From Pleodorina starrii (lineage: Eukaryota; Chlorophyta; Chlorophyceae; Chlamydomonadales; Volvocaceae), in contig BRXU01000026.1 of the NCBI GenBank assembly GCA_030267565.1, positions 868,001 through 932,000 of the forward strand: 64,000 nt of DNA, written 5' to 3'. Positions 45,891-57,700 of the stretch are shown piece after piece. Position 1 is the first letter of the stretch; each line of letters begins with the position of its first letter. A program made the translations under genes and the position numbers. Below the pieces are notes generated by a model. The model made no database searches. It was not told where the DNA came from and worked only from the letters and a program-made list of their open reading frames with translations.

Positions 45891-48800
45891 CTACCGCTGT
45901 CGCTGTGGCTCCAGCCTCTGAAGCCGGCGGCGATCGCCGTGCGGCCGCCCTGCCCCCGCCCCTGGGCCTGCGGCGGTCGCGAACGCCGGGCCGCGTGGAG
46001 GCGGCGCGCCGCTGCGAGCGGGAGCCACATCGCCGGGAGCCACGGCGGCGGCCGGTGCTCCCGCCGTGGCGGTGGCGGTGGTGATGGGTGCGGAAGCGCT
46101 CGCCCCGGACCTGCGGCACTCGGCCAGCCAGTCGGCCCAGGCGGGCGGCAGGCGCCAGCCCAGCGACTCCAGGGAGTCCGCCAGCGCTGTCAGGCGGTAG
46201 CCTTCAAGCACGGGCAGCTCCGGAACCAACCTGCGAGGACGTGAGTTGCGGTGTAGTACACGGTCTCTGTGAGGTACCGGTACTCATGTGTCATGTCGCA
46301 GGGCGCGCGGACAAGCAGGGAGGCGAGGGAAGGGGAGGCTGCTGCTGGCGTCAGCTCCGACTTGAGTTGGCAGCAGCGGTAAGATGAATCAAATCTTGCC
46401 GATTGACTTTGTTGTTGATAAGGCTGCCAAGGGAGGCGCGTTCTACGGAGGGCACGAGCAACGGTGACATGGCGCATTCGTGCGCTCCTGTTAAGTGTCC
46501 TTTAATAGCGGTGCAAGGGATGGAGGGAGAGGCAACGGTGGCAGCCACAGCCACCTCCTATTCGGCGAGCTGGTCGCGCCCCCAGAGCCCACAGTCCAGC
46601 ACACCATTGCCCGGCTGGCTTGCCATCGGTGATCCATACTCTTGCCCGGCATGCCGGCGTGCCGCCCATCCGCCCACCCACCTGCCCAGCACCCGCGCTT
46701 GCGTCCGTCCGTCCACCCGCCAACGAAGAGCCGCCCAGGCGGACAGCACCGCGCACAGCTCCGGAACCGGCGCGCCGGCAATGTCGTACGACGACATGCT
46801 CCGAGACCAGGCCGCGCACCAGTCACCCAGCGCAGCAGCGGTGGAGCCGCCCAACGAGGAGGGGCGACCAAGCAGCCCGGACTGCGTAATGTCGCCGCCG
46901 CCGGCAGCGTTCGGCTCCGCCGCCGCCACGCCGGCGCCTTCCACCTCCGCCGCCGCCATCACCCCAACCGCCCAGCCAAGGACCGCCAGATCGCGCAGGG
47001 GCAGACGCCGCCGCCGCACCAACGCCGTACAGCGCAGGACGAGCGCCTCGAGCAACTCCGATTGGAGAGCCGCCACCACCGCCGCGTCGCCGCCGCCGCC
47101 GCCACCGCCACCGCTGCCGTCAGCGCCCAGGCGGGCCTGGCGTATCGCGGTGGGTCCAGGGAAGCCAAAGGCCCGCCGCTGCAGCCGCGCCAGGGCCACC
47201 GCCAGCGGCACCAGCTTCTCGTCGCAAACGCCGGGAAGGGGGTGCTGCGCAGGGCCTCCGCCTCCGCCTCCGCCTCCCCCAGCAAACGACAAACTCGCAG
47301 CAGGCGCAACGGCAGCACCACTGCAGCCGATGCCCTCATCCGCGCCGCTGCTCCCTTGCGGGCCTGCAGCGGCATTGGCGCCGTCGCCGGAGCGCGAGTG
47401 AACGGCGGTGCCAAAGGCCCCCTCCGCCTCCGCCTCCGCCGCTGCCGCCGGGAGTCGGAGCAGTGCTCCGTGGACCCGCGCCAGCTCCAGTCGGTGCGGA
47501 CGTAAGCGCAGTCGGGCCGCCGCCACCGCCGCCACCACCACATCCTCCGCGGCGCACACGGGCCGTCTCCAACTGCCGCCGCCGCCGCCGCCGCTAGTCC
47601 GGCTGCTCGACGCGGCCCAGGATGGGGACTGGTCCAACTGGTGCTGATCCTGTCGGTGGTGGTGGTCCTGGTGCTGGTGCTGCTTTGGATCGCCGCCGGC
47701 GCGGCACCGGCTGGTTCGGCCCGGCCGGCTCTGGCCCTGGCTGAGGTCCAGGGGCGGCAGCAGCCCGATGACCCGGCGCCAGCCCTCCCAGGCGGCGGTG
47801 GAGGCGGGGGAGTTGTCCCAGGGGTGGCCGCCGTCGGGACTGGCAGGCGAGCGCTGCGGGCCGAGGCCGCCCGCCGGAGGGGTTCCGGAGCCGGAGCCGC
47901 TGCTGCTGGCCGAGCCGGCGCGAGGGCGGCCCTCCGGCTCCGAGCTGGGCTGGGAGGCGGGGGCGCGCCTCGGCACCGCCCTCCCACGCTCGCTCCCAGA
48001 GCGCCCGCTGGCGCCTGCGCAACCGCTGCTCGTGCCGGGGATGGTGCTACTGCTGCTGCCGCTGCCGCAGGTACTACTGCTGCGGGAGCGGGCCTGGGAG
48101 ACATCTGAGTGGGCGCTTAGCGACCCGGTACCACTGCTGCTGCTGTCGTGTCTGCTGCTGGTGGTGCCTGTGACACTGCTATCTGCGCTACTGCTGTGGC
48201 TGCTGCTACTGCCGTTCCGGAGCCCACCGCCGCCGCTGCCAAGGACGCTACTGCTGCTGCACCCAGCCGCGCCTAGCTCGCCACTGCCGTCGCCGCCGGC
48301 CCCAGCTCCCCGACAGCGCGGCAACGCGCCGCAGCCCTGTCCTCCCTCATGCTGCTGCTGCTGCTGCCCAACGGAGCGACGGAGGACCGCTACGGCGGCC
48401 GTCCTGCCACCCACCGGCACAGACACCGGCACAGGCCAGTGCCGCACCCGCAACCGCGCCCTCGCGGCTGCCATCAGCGCCCGCGCCGGGACAGCAACAC
48501 CGCCGGACGTCGCCGCCGCCGCTGCCCCGCTTGGCCGCTGCTGCCCCGCTGCTTCCCCGACGAATCCCATCGGCCGCCTGGCCGATTCATGGTGACGGTG
48601 TGCCGGCCCATGGGCTGATGACCCACGGGTCGGCCCTGCCGCAGTGCGGGCTGCCAATCGGGCCACCAGGGACCTCAGCTCCCAGCGTGTGGAGGCCAGC
48701 TGGAGCACGTTGGCGAGGCCCTGGGAGGGAGGGAGGGATAGAGAGACGGCGGCGGAGCAGGGGAGGTCGAGAACCGGCAGCGGAGAAGTGGTGGGGTGTG

Positions 48801-51800
48801 GTGTTGAGCGGGGTGAGGGGTTTCCAAGCATCACACGCTGGGATGGGCTGCACACCCCACCCCACTGCATCCCACCCCGCCTCACCTCACCTCCTCTCAC
48901 CTCACCCAGCCGCACCGGCCGTCGAAGCCCCGCCCTGGAGCGCAACGCAGGTGCGCGCCCCGCGGTGGCGCTTGCCGCCACGGCCACCTTCACTCACTCA
49001 CTCACTCACGCTGCTTGCGCGCCCACCTCCACCCTCACGAAACCAGGGCCCTCACACATCCCCGCTCTTCTTCTTAACTGACCATATACACACATGCACA
49101 TACACACACACACACACCTGCGGATCGAAGTCGTGGGGCCGCCGCAGCGCCATCCGCGCCCACGCGCCCACCAGATCCAGCGGCGGCTCCCAGCCCATAC
49201 GGAAGCAAGCCCAGCTCACCACCGCCACATCGGTAGGGGAGGGCCGCTGCACGCACGACCACGCAGCAGCGGCCGAAGCCGCCGCCGCCGCAGGGCCCGG
49301 CGGCGCGACCTGGTCCGGCGGCCGGGACCCCTGGGGGCCCCGGGGGTCATGGATGGGTCTACGCTGCGTCTCCCGCCCGGGCGGCCCAGCCGCGCCCAGG
49401 CCTCTGCTGCCCATGCCTGCCCCGCCGCCCACCCGTGCATCCAAGGTCGTCGTGTGTCTGCCCTGACCGCCGTCAACACCGCCTGGGCCGCTGCTGCTGC
49501 TGCTGCCGGTGCCGCCGGCACCGCCGCCGCTGTCGCTGCCGCTGCTTTCCCAGCCGCCGCCGCACAGCTCCTGCCAGCGCTGCAGGACGCACCGACCCAG
49601 CTGCAAGATGCGGTGCAGCTGTGGCGCCGCGGGGGGCAGGACCACCCGGCCCTGATGGCCCGTCGGAGGGCCGCCCGACACTCCCACCGCCCCCATCGCT
49701 GCGCCTCCGCTTTGCCACTGCTGCTGCGGCTGCTGCTGCGGCGGCGGCAGCGGTTGCGGCAGCAGGTGGGGCTGATCGTGACGCAGGTGGAGGTAGCCGT
49801 TGTGCGCAGCAGACAAGCCCTGGCGCTCCTCCCCCTCCTGCTCCTGCTGCTGCTGCTGCCGCAGCCATGGCTGCGTCAGTTGGGGCCCTTGCCACTGCCA
49901 ACCCCAAGCCTGCGTGTGCTGCGCCTGGGCAGGCTGCTGCTGCTGCTGCTGCGCACCCACAAAGGCATGGGGGCCGTCCCGCTGCGCCAGCGCCTGCGTC
50001 GGTACCGGTGGGATGGGCAGTGCAGCGGCCACTCGGCGAGCGGGCGGCCGTGGCGGGTGCGACCGCTGTTGCTCCTCCCACGACACGCCGGCGCCGGGGC
50101 CACCGCCCTCCCAAAGCGCTCCGGGCTCTCCCTCGTAAAGCGCGGCTGCAGCGGAGTCCGGCGGGGGCTGCAGCACCGCCAGGATGGGGACGGGCTGCTG
50201 CTGTGGCGGCGCCGCCCCGGGCCGCAGCTCCGAGGGTGTGGCGGGATGGCATGCCGCGGGGCCCGCCGCGTCGGCGGCAGGCGGGAGGGTTGGCGCGTGA
50301 CAAGTGGGTCGGGACGGCCGCGCCATCAGCGACAGCAGCTCCGCTCGCCTTGTCGGCGGCTGCAGCTGCGACGATGGCGGCGGCGGCGGCGCCGACGGAT
50401 CTGCTTCGCATCCCTCATCCCAGCTCCATTCCGCCGCGCCCTGCAGCAGACTGTCCGGCCGCTGCTGCTGCTGCTGCTCGTGTTGCCGGTGTTGTCGGGC
50501 CGCTGGCGCAGCTTCCGAGGCAACCTTGCAAACAAGGCGGGGCCCAGCTGCTGCTGCGGCGGCGGCGCTGCTAGTGACCCCCAGCCCCGCTGCCGCATTT
50601 GGAGCTGGGCGGCCCTCCGGCGACGACGCCCGGACGGCAGAGGCACCGGCCGGGGCAGCAGACCTGGGAGCACGGAGGACGGGCTCCACCCACGACGACC
50701 TCTCCGCCGTCGCCAGCCCCGGTGCCGCGTCCGCGTCCGCCGCCTCTACCGCCGTCGCCACAGCTGCTTGCCGAGGTCCCCAGATCGATTCCTGCAGCCT
50801 GCCGACGGCCCAAGACAGCTGCGCCAGATCCCGCAGCGACCCAATGTGCGGCGTCTTGCGGATGGCGGCCCGCGTCAGCAGCGCCAGCAACTCATCCGCC
50901 GGCACGTCCGCCGCCGCCTCTTCCACTGCAACTGCGGCGCCCCCCAACTGCGATGGCGGCGCCGCCGCCGCGTGCGCCACACGCGCTGACGCCCCCCCGT
51001 CGCGATGGCCCTCGGCGAGGGGCTGTTGGCTGCGGGTGCCGACGGCGCCCAGGCCGTCTCCGCCGTCGCAAGGATCGTCCTCCCCGACTGTGGCCGGGAC
51101 CGGCGCCAGCCAGGGCTGCAACCGGGCCAGACCCCACGCCACCTGAACCAGCGCAGCGGGGTAGATGTGCGGCATTTGGGACGCCAGCCGCGACCGCAGC
51201 CTGGCGGCCCAGCGGGCGGGGATACGCGGCGCCGACGGCTGCCGCCGCCGCCAGAGCTGCACGAGCGCCCAGAGCACCACCGTGAGGCCCCGGGGCCCCA
51301 GTGAGTCCACGTGGCGCTCCGAAACCGCAAACCAGGAGGCCAGCCAGGCGCCGGGGCGGTGCGCATCGGCGGGCTGCAGCGCGCCGCCCGGCTCGTCCAG
51401 GTGGACCATGCCGTACAACAGCGTCGCGAGCTCCATATCGTTGAAATCGGCCCAGCGGGCGGCGCTGGCCGCCTGCAGCGCAGCCACGGCAGCCTGCGGG
51501 GAGAACGCCTTCGGCGTCGCCACCATTACCGCCGGCTGCTGCTGCTGCTGCTGCTGTTGCCGCCGTCGTCTCGCCGGCGGCGTTGCCGCCGTCGCCGCCA
51601 CTGCAGCACCTGGCAGCGGCTGGAGCCCGGGCTTCAGCCGCGCCAGCGCCCAGGCGACGTTGCTGACCTCGCGGGCCGACATGTACGGCAAGTACTGCGT
51701 CAGGGCGAGCTCCGCCAGGTCAGCCGCCAGCTGCGCCAGGCTGCCGTAAGACGGCGCAAGGGCCGCGCCGCCGCCGCCGCCACCTCCCGACGCCCCCGCC

Positions 51801-53452
51801 GGCTCTCCGCTGCCGCCCCGACATCCAGCGGCGCCATCCCGCTCCTCATCATCCGCGCCGAGGTCCACACCCGGGTCCCCGCCCGCATCCGCCGGGTCCC
51901 AGCCGCCGCCGCCGCCGCCGCCAGCCGCCTCCCCGCGGTCCGCAGACGACCGATGCCGCTGCCCAAGTCGACTCGTCCGTCCAAGCCGCCGCTGCCGAAA
52001 CCGCGGATGCTGCCCGACTCCGACCTCGCCTCCGAGACCGAATCGCCCCTCCGCGGGGCCATGCCGCGCCTCAGCCTCGCTACCGATACCGCTGCCGCTG
52101 GCGCGTCCCCGGCCCTGCTGCACCCTCGCCAGTACCACCAGCGCCGCCGCCACGTGGGTGCGGTTCAGGGCCGCAGCTGCCGGCTCCAGCACCTGCGCCA
52201 CCTCCTGCAGACGGGGCCGGGCCGGGGGGGTAAGGGGCGGGGCGGGGCGGAGGGGCCCAGACAGCGAGGCGTAAAGCGCCAGGGATTGAGGAAACAGCAC
52301 GCAACAGGGGTACGGTACTTCGGTACTTCGGACCGGCGCCGATTCCGCTTATTGTGCAGCAGCAACGAGCTGGCCGCCAGCGCACTCGACCCGAGGTGGG
52401 GTGGGGTGGGGTGGGGTGGACGCCGCCGCCGGCCCGGGGACGCATGGCGCTCGCGCGTGCAGGGCTGCCCATGGCGCGTTGGCACAGCTACTGCAGGCAG
52501 GGAGGAGCGCCTAGATCGCCGCAGGAACGGTGGGGTCGGTCAATTCGCGCAGCAGGGGGGCCGGGCAGCCGCCACGCTGCAGCACACGCGTCAAGACGTG
52601 CGGTACCCTTCAAGTGCCCTTTCAAGCCCGAAATCCTGCACCATCCCGCGCGCCGCCCCTCCGATCCCTAACCGCAGCAGAGGCAACAGCAGCAGCAGCA
52701 GCAGCCTCCCAGCACTCAACCGCGCCATTTCCTATCCGCCCTACCTGCCACGTTCTGCACGCCGTAATAGCGTCCGTCAGAGCCGCCCCGCTTAGCATCC
52801 CTTCGGGAGGGCAGGGCAGCGGAACGGCATGACCAGCCGAGGGGGCTGCAGCGCCACCGCTGCGCGTTCGGATCCGGGCCCTGGCGCCGTGCGCCGCCCT
52901 GGTCCTGGACCCCACGCGCAAGGCCCCGCTGGAGGCGCCGCCGTATCCGCCGTACGATGTACTGGCATCGCCCCGATCGCGCAGGGCAGCTGACGTCACC
53001 GGCGAGGGCAACGGCGGCGCATCGAGCGACTGCGCTGCGGCGACGACGCGCGTAACCGAAGGCATGGGTGCGGCCATCACGGCATTCGGCGCGCCAGGGA
53101 GGGCGATGTGGGTCGCGGCCGAGAGAGTGGCATCGGAGGCGTCGTGCCCTCCAGCTGGGTCGGAATCCAGAGGCGTCTGCAGAGGGGGCGCCGCCAGGGC
53201 CGGCGATGCGACCGCCGCCGGTCCTGCAGCTGCTGCTGCGCAAGCAGACCTGCGGCGCGCCAGTACTACACATCCTGATCGCGACCGCGACCGCACCGCT
53301 TGCGGCCAGCCGCCTGGCTGAAGGCACGGGCGCTGCACACGGCTGCTGCTGCTGTTGCTGTTGTTGCCCGGGGAGGCTGCCGAAAGTGCTGACGCTGGCG
53401 CAGGAGGACCAGCGCGCGTGGTAGCCGCAGCAGAGGCGCGGCCAGCAGCCAT
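45891..53452 (-). CDS. Octotricopeptide-repeat (OPR) protein, predicted organellar RNA-binding factor
   Basis: OPR proteins bind specific chloroplast or mitochondrial RNAs and control their stability, splicing or translation. Exons in transcript order: 53452-52745, 52204-49118, 48720-46682, 46230-45891; 2057 codons plus TAG with all phases agreeing. ATG 53452 opens an Ala/Arg/Ser-rich transit-like leader. Residues about 225-265 read LTDAITACRTWQ then EVAQVLEPAAAALNRTHVAAALVVLA, a helical start common before OPR arrays. Repeat-like helices with the family pattern follow, e.g. REVSNVAWALARLKP, NDMELATLLYGMVHL, AALVQVAWGLARLQPWL, RDLAQLSWAVGRLQ, TDVAVVSWACFRMGWEPP, FDPQ|GLANVLQLA and LTALADSLESLGWRLPPAWADWL. 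Between them are very long Gln/Ala/Gly/Ser spacers. The last exon's stop is the least certain boundary. Confidence 0.87.
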
Positions 53453-54754
53453 GCTGGCGGCCTGTGGCACCCGATGTGCCGGGCGGTGGCAGCAGCAGGC
53501 AGCAGCATGCGCATGAGTCTTTGGGAGCAGGGGGACGTGGGGGTGGAAGCAGTGGAGGACAGCCCAGAAGGTGGGCGCTGGGTGGGTTTGCAGGTGGGTC
53601 GGGTGGATGCGATTGCAGCAGTGCTGGGGCGAGGGTTGCTGGATAGAGCGCAGCGTTTTGATTTGCCAGTGTGCGCGAGGAACGGCGGAAGCAAAGTAAA
53701 CCATCGCCGCAACCCTAACATCGCCAGGCAAGACCTCAGCGCAGGCGGCGTACCGATTGCGCCGGGTAGCTGTGCGCCGCGGACGATTGGGCGCAGGGAG
53801 CGACGTGCGCCCGACGCACCCGGCTGGCGTGTCGCAGCGTCAGGGCCGATGGTGAGGGGGTTTGGACCACCGTCGCGGTGGTCTGCGTGCCGACGGCAAA
53901 GCCATCGGCACCAGCGAAACTGCGCGGATCAAAATAGTCTCAGTTAATCTTCTAACCAATCTTTACTGATATCGCGCATCAGAAGGCCAGGGAAGCAGCA
54001 TAATGGGTAGGCTGTCGATCCTCGCACGCGACTTGCACGACCAGACTTCCCTTGCCCATCCGCGCTGCGCAAAACTTACCTTAGCATCAAAAGCGCGTTC
54101 GGATGTTGTATGCGTCCATCAGGCCAGCTGCATTTCCCCCAGCGCCGCACGATGGATGACCCGAGTCCTCATCCAGGTCCCCGAGTAGCCAAGATCCAGG
54201 TTCTAACTTTTTCTCACAGCAAAACTCGTGTGTGATTGACCTGTGACCGCGATTCTTGCTCGCTGCAAGAGCAAGCGCATGTAATGTGCCCGATCCGCCT
54301 GCTGTAACTTCGAAATGTAATGGGTAAATGTTTTAAAACTTGATGCATGCGGTGCAGGCAGCACTTGCCACCCGGGGAGGAGTGCGGATCTGCAACGACC
54401 TGCGCAGGGCCTTATGACGCTGAAAGTGAAACACTGAAGCCTGTACCGATAGAGACAAGCAATTGATATTACAACAAGGAGTTAAGCCTATTATGCTCCT
54501 TGTAAAAGTTATCATTTCGCGCTGACGTGTGCAAAACTTTCAATTTTCCGTTGAAGGCTACGGTTGGAAGCGTGAGTCGTTGCGAAAATTCACGGCTGGT
54601 TGCCATATTACTACATTGGTTTCGGGCTTACTCAAATCCTCGTTGCCGACTTTGACTTTGTCTCGGCCAACGGAACGGCGAAACCACTTAGTTGTTCGCC
54701 TTCGACATTAAAGTTCTTCCCACGTGTACTGTCGGGCGCGTGCAGCTGTGTCCT
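53453..54754. promoter_or_regulatory. Divergent spacer between OPR and mTERF-like genes
   Basis: About 1.3 kb separates two genes transcribed away from each other, so it should hold both promoters. The part from about 53930 to 54720 is distinctly more AT-rich than the flanking exons. No coding exon, RNA gene or defined element was recognised. Confidence 0.5.
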
Positions 54755-57700
54755 ATGGCGTGGCTCTTACCGATCGGCGGCGACGCTTTGCAGCTCCACA
54801 GCACCCGTCACGCCTCGCGTCGCTGCTGCTTCAGCCGCCACGGCTTGGTGACTCTCGCGCCCACTAGTCCGCAGCGATGTGCCGGGTCCCCCTCCCTGGC
54901 GCTGGATCCCGTCATCGGCTGGGGCAGCAGCCGTGCTGGCCATCAGCTGTCTTTGTCGTGTCCCAGGGCTGCCGCGAGCGCAGCGGCCAACGCAGGCCCT
55001 GTAGGCCACGGGTTCGTGGCACCGGGCCGTGTTCGCTGCTGCCGCCACACGCACTCCGGCGCGATGTGGAAACACGGCAGCAGCGGCGAAGCCCGGAACA
55101 TTGGTTGCGTCAACAGCAGCAGCAAATGTACCGGCTGCATGAACAGCAGTAGCAGCAACAGCATCAGCAGCGCTGTTGGCGGCATGAGCTGCCAAACGGC
55201 TGTGGGGCGCAATCGCCTTGCGGGGCGCCGTGTTCTGGCCGCCAGCGCCGCCGCCGCTGCCGGGCCCAACCCTGACGTTGTCCACGATGGCGCCGACCTC
55301 GCGTCCACGTTAGCAGCACCCGCCGGCGTCGGCGGTGATTTCAACGGCGGTGACGGCGGGCGCGACTACTGGCCAGCGGGCTTGTATGGCATGACTAACG
55401 ACGAGCTGCTGGATCTGTTGTGGCAGGTGCTGTACGACAGCGCGGGGGGCTGGGTGTAGGGTGGGAGTGTGCTTGCGTGAGTGCCGACCCGCGGCGCTGC
55501 ACCCCAGCCCCCGGGCCCCCGGCCCTCGTGCGGCGGGCGGGAAGGGGCGCAGCGTGACGCATCTGTCCCCACCGCCTCCTCCGCCCTCCCAGCGCCAATC
55601 CACTGCCGCCGCCTCTCGCACCTCCCCCTCCTGGCCCGGGCTGCCGCTGCCCCCTCGTCGGCTGCCGCTGCCTCGCCCCCGTGCCCACACCTTTGCTGCA
55701 CTTGGCTGACTTCCCGGGGGGATAACCCCTTCCCCCGCCCGGCTCCTGCCCTGTCCTCCGGCCCCGCCCGTCCTCTCCGGCCCCCTCCTGGCACTGCAGA
55801 GCGCGGGGCTCCAGGCGCTGCAGTTCGCCCCCGCGCTGCCGCACATGGCCGCATCGCAGCGGTACATGCAGGTGGGGGACCTAGGGACCTAGGGACCTAC
55901 CTAGGGAGTGGGAGCCTGGAACTGGAACTGGAACTGGAACAGGGATCGAGACTGGACCCGTATCCGGATCCGGGATCCTAGGACTGGGACTGGAGCGCAC
56001 TGAGCGGACTGATCGGGCTGGCTGGGCGGTTGGGCGGTGGACATGGCGTGTCTACCTTCACATGGGGCGTGTCTGCCTTCGTAAGGGTCGGCACGTCTGC
56101 CTGCCTGCTTCGAGTTTGGATTTGGGTTTTGATTTGGATTTGGGTCTGGGTTTGGGTCTGGGTTTGGGTCTGGGTTTGGGTCTGGGTTTGGGTCTGGGTT
56201 TGGGTCTGGGTTGAAGGATGCCCCATGGAGCCGGGGCAGGTACGTCACGTGCGTGCCGCACACCGGCGGCTGGGGACTGCTGCCTGCGGCCCGTGAGGGT
56301 CACCCGAGGTGCCGCACGTGCGGGTGGGGGTGTAAAAAATGATACCGCAGCGGAGACGGAGACGGCGTTAGCGAACGGACCCAGAACCCAGTAATACTTA
56401 CCGAACATACCTGTAACCTTACCGAGCTGAAAAGACGCTGCGACCGCGTCGCCGCCAGACCAACCCAGACGGAAGAGTAAGCGCGACAGCGCGGGGGGTG
56501 GGGGTAATAAGAACGGCCCGGGGCGAGGGTGCGGGTGCGGGTCCGACCTGCCGTGCGCCGCCACCCACCCACCCGTGACACAGCGGACGGCCCCGTGTGC
56601 CTCCGCATCACCACTCTGCCTCTGACTTGACCGCTGTCTCTCTTACCGCGGCTGGGAACGCAACACAACGCAACGCAACACAACGCAACACAACGCAACG
56701 CAGGTGTCCCCGCACAACCTGGCGGCGTGGGTGTCGCTCCTGGCGGACATGGAGGTGGGGCGGGGGCGGGGGCGGGGGCGAGATTGGGGCGGATTGTGGG
56801 GGGCTGTTGTGATTGGTGAGACCCAAGGAGCCCAGCCGTGCACATGTGCACGTGCACATGCCCACCACATGCATGCGCAGTCTTGATTCCGTATACCACA
56901 TGCTGCACGTACAGCGTGCGCATGCTGCACTGTCGCCGATCTGGCTAACTGACTGACCGGGAGGGGGCGCGAGCCGCGGTGAGTCCGTGTGTGCAGGGGG
57001 GCTGAAGGCAGCGCGCGACCGTCCATCCATCCATCCATCCATCCATCCATCCATCCAAAGGGGGGTCCAACCGGAAAGCTCCTAGAACAGTTGTTGGCGG
57101 ATCTGGGTCGGGGGACTGTCTCGGGCTTCGTGTCCGCCCCGCCGTGCCGCCCCGCAGTGCGTCCCTCCGGGTGTGTATGGGCGGCTGCTGTCGTTCATGC
57201 AATACACGCCGGGCCCAAGTGCCCCGGTTTGGGCCCAAAGCAACCCACACCGTTGCCTGGCCACCACGCCTCACCCCACCGCTCCGTCCCTTGACTGCGG
57301 TTCCCTCTTCACCAACCCCACCGCAAGTCAAACTGCCCAACACACTGCCCAACACGCCTCCACACGCTACCGCTACCTCCACCACCTCACGCTGGTCCGC
57401 CGCCGCAGGTCCGCTCCCCGGCTGCCGTACTGGCGTCCTGCCCCGCCTTCCTGCTGGTGCCGCTGACCGTGGGTACGGCGGCGTGGGTACGGCGCAGCAC
57501 AAGGGCTGTTGCGCTTCCCTGATGGGTCACTCAGCAGCCCCACGGAACGGGGCTCGTGGGCGGCCGCCCCCTCCCCCCCCCGGAGAGGTCGCCTCCATTC
57601 CCTATTGCTGCGGCTCCTCCTACACCTTCCAGCCCCAGGGGCTGCGAGGGGGCTGCGGATACGGGTTCAGATGCGGGTTCAGATGCGGGGCTGACTGGGG

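Noticed and set aside
49094..50989. 631-residue plus-strand frame
   Set aside because: Antisense shadow of the large OPR exon 49118-52204, whose minus-strand frame shows OPR-type helices and closes in phase with its neighbours.
52205..52744. An extra OPR exon reading RGGCPAPLLRELTDP
   Set aside because: Direct joining of 52745 to 52204 is in phase and gives a natural helix; the candidate runs into a stop and has only a weak donor.
57061..57165. Possible exon LLEQLLADLG in the mTERF-like gene
   Set aside because: Its flanking splice sites do not restore the frame, whereas the direct join 56754 to 57409 is in phase.
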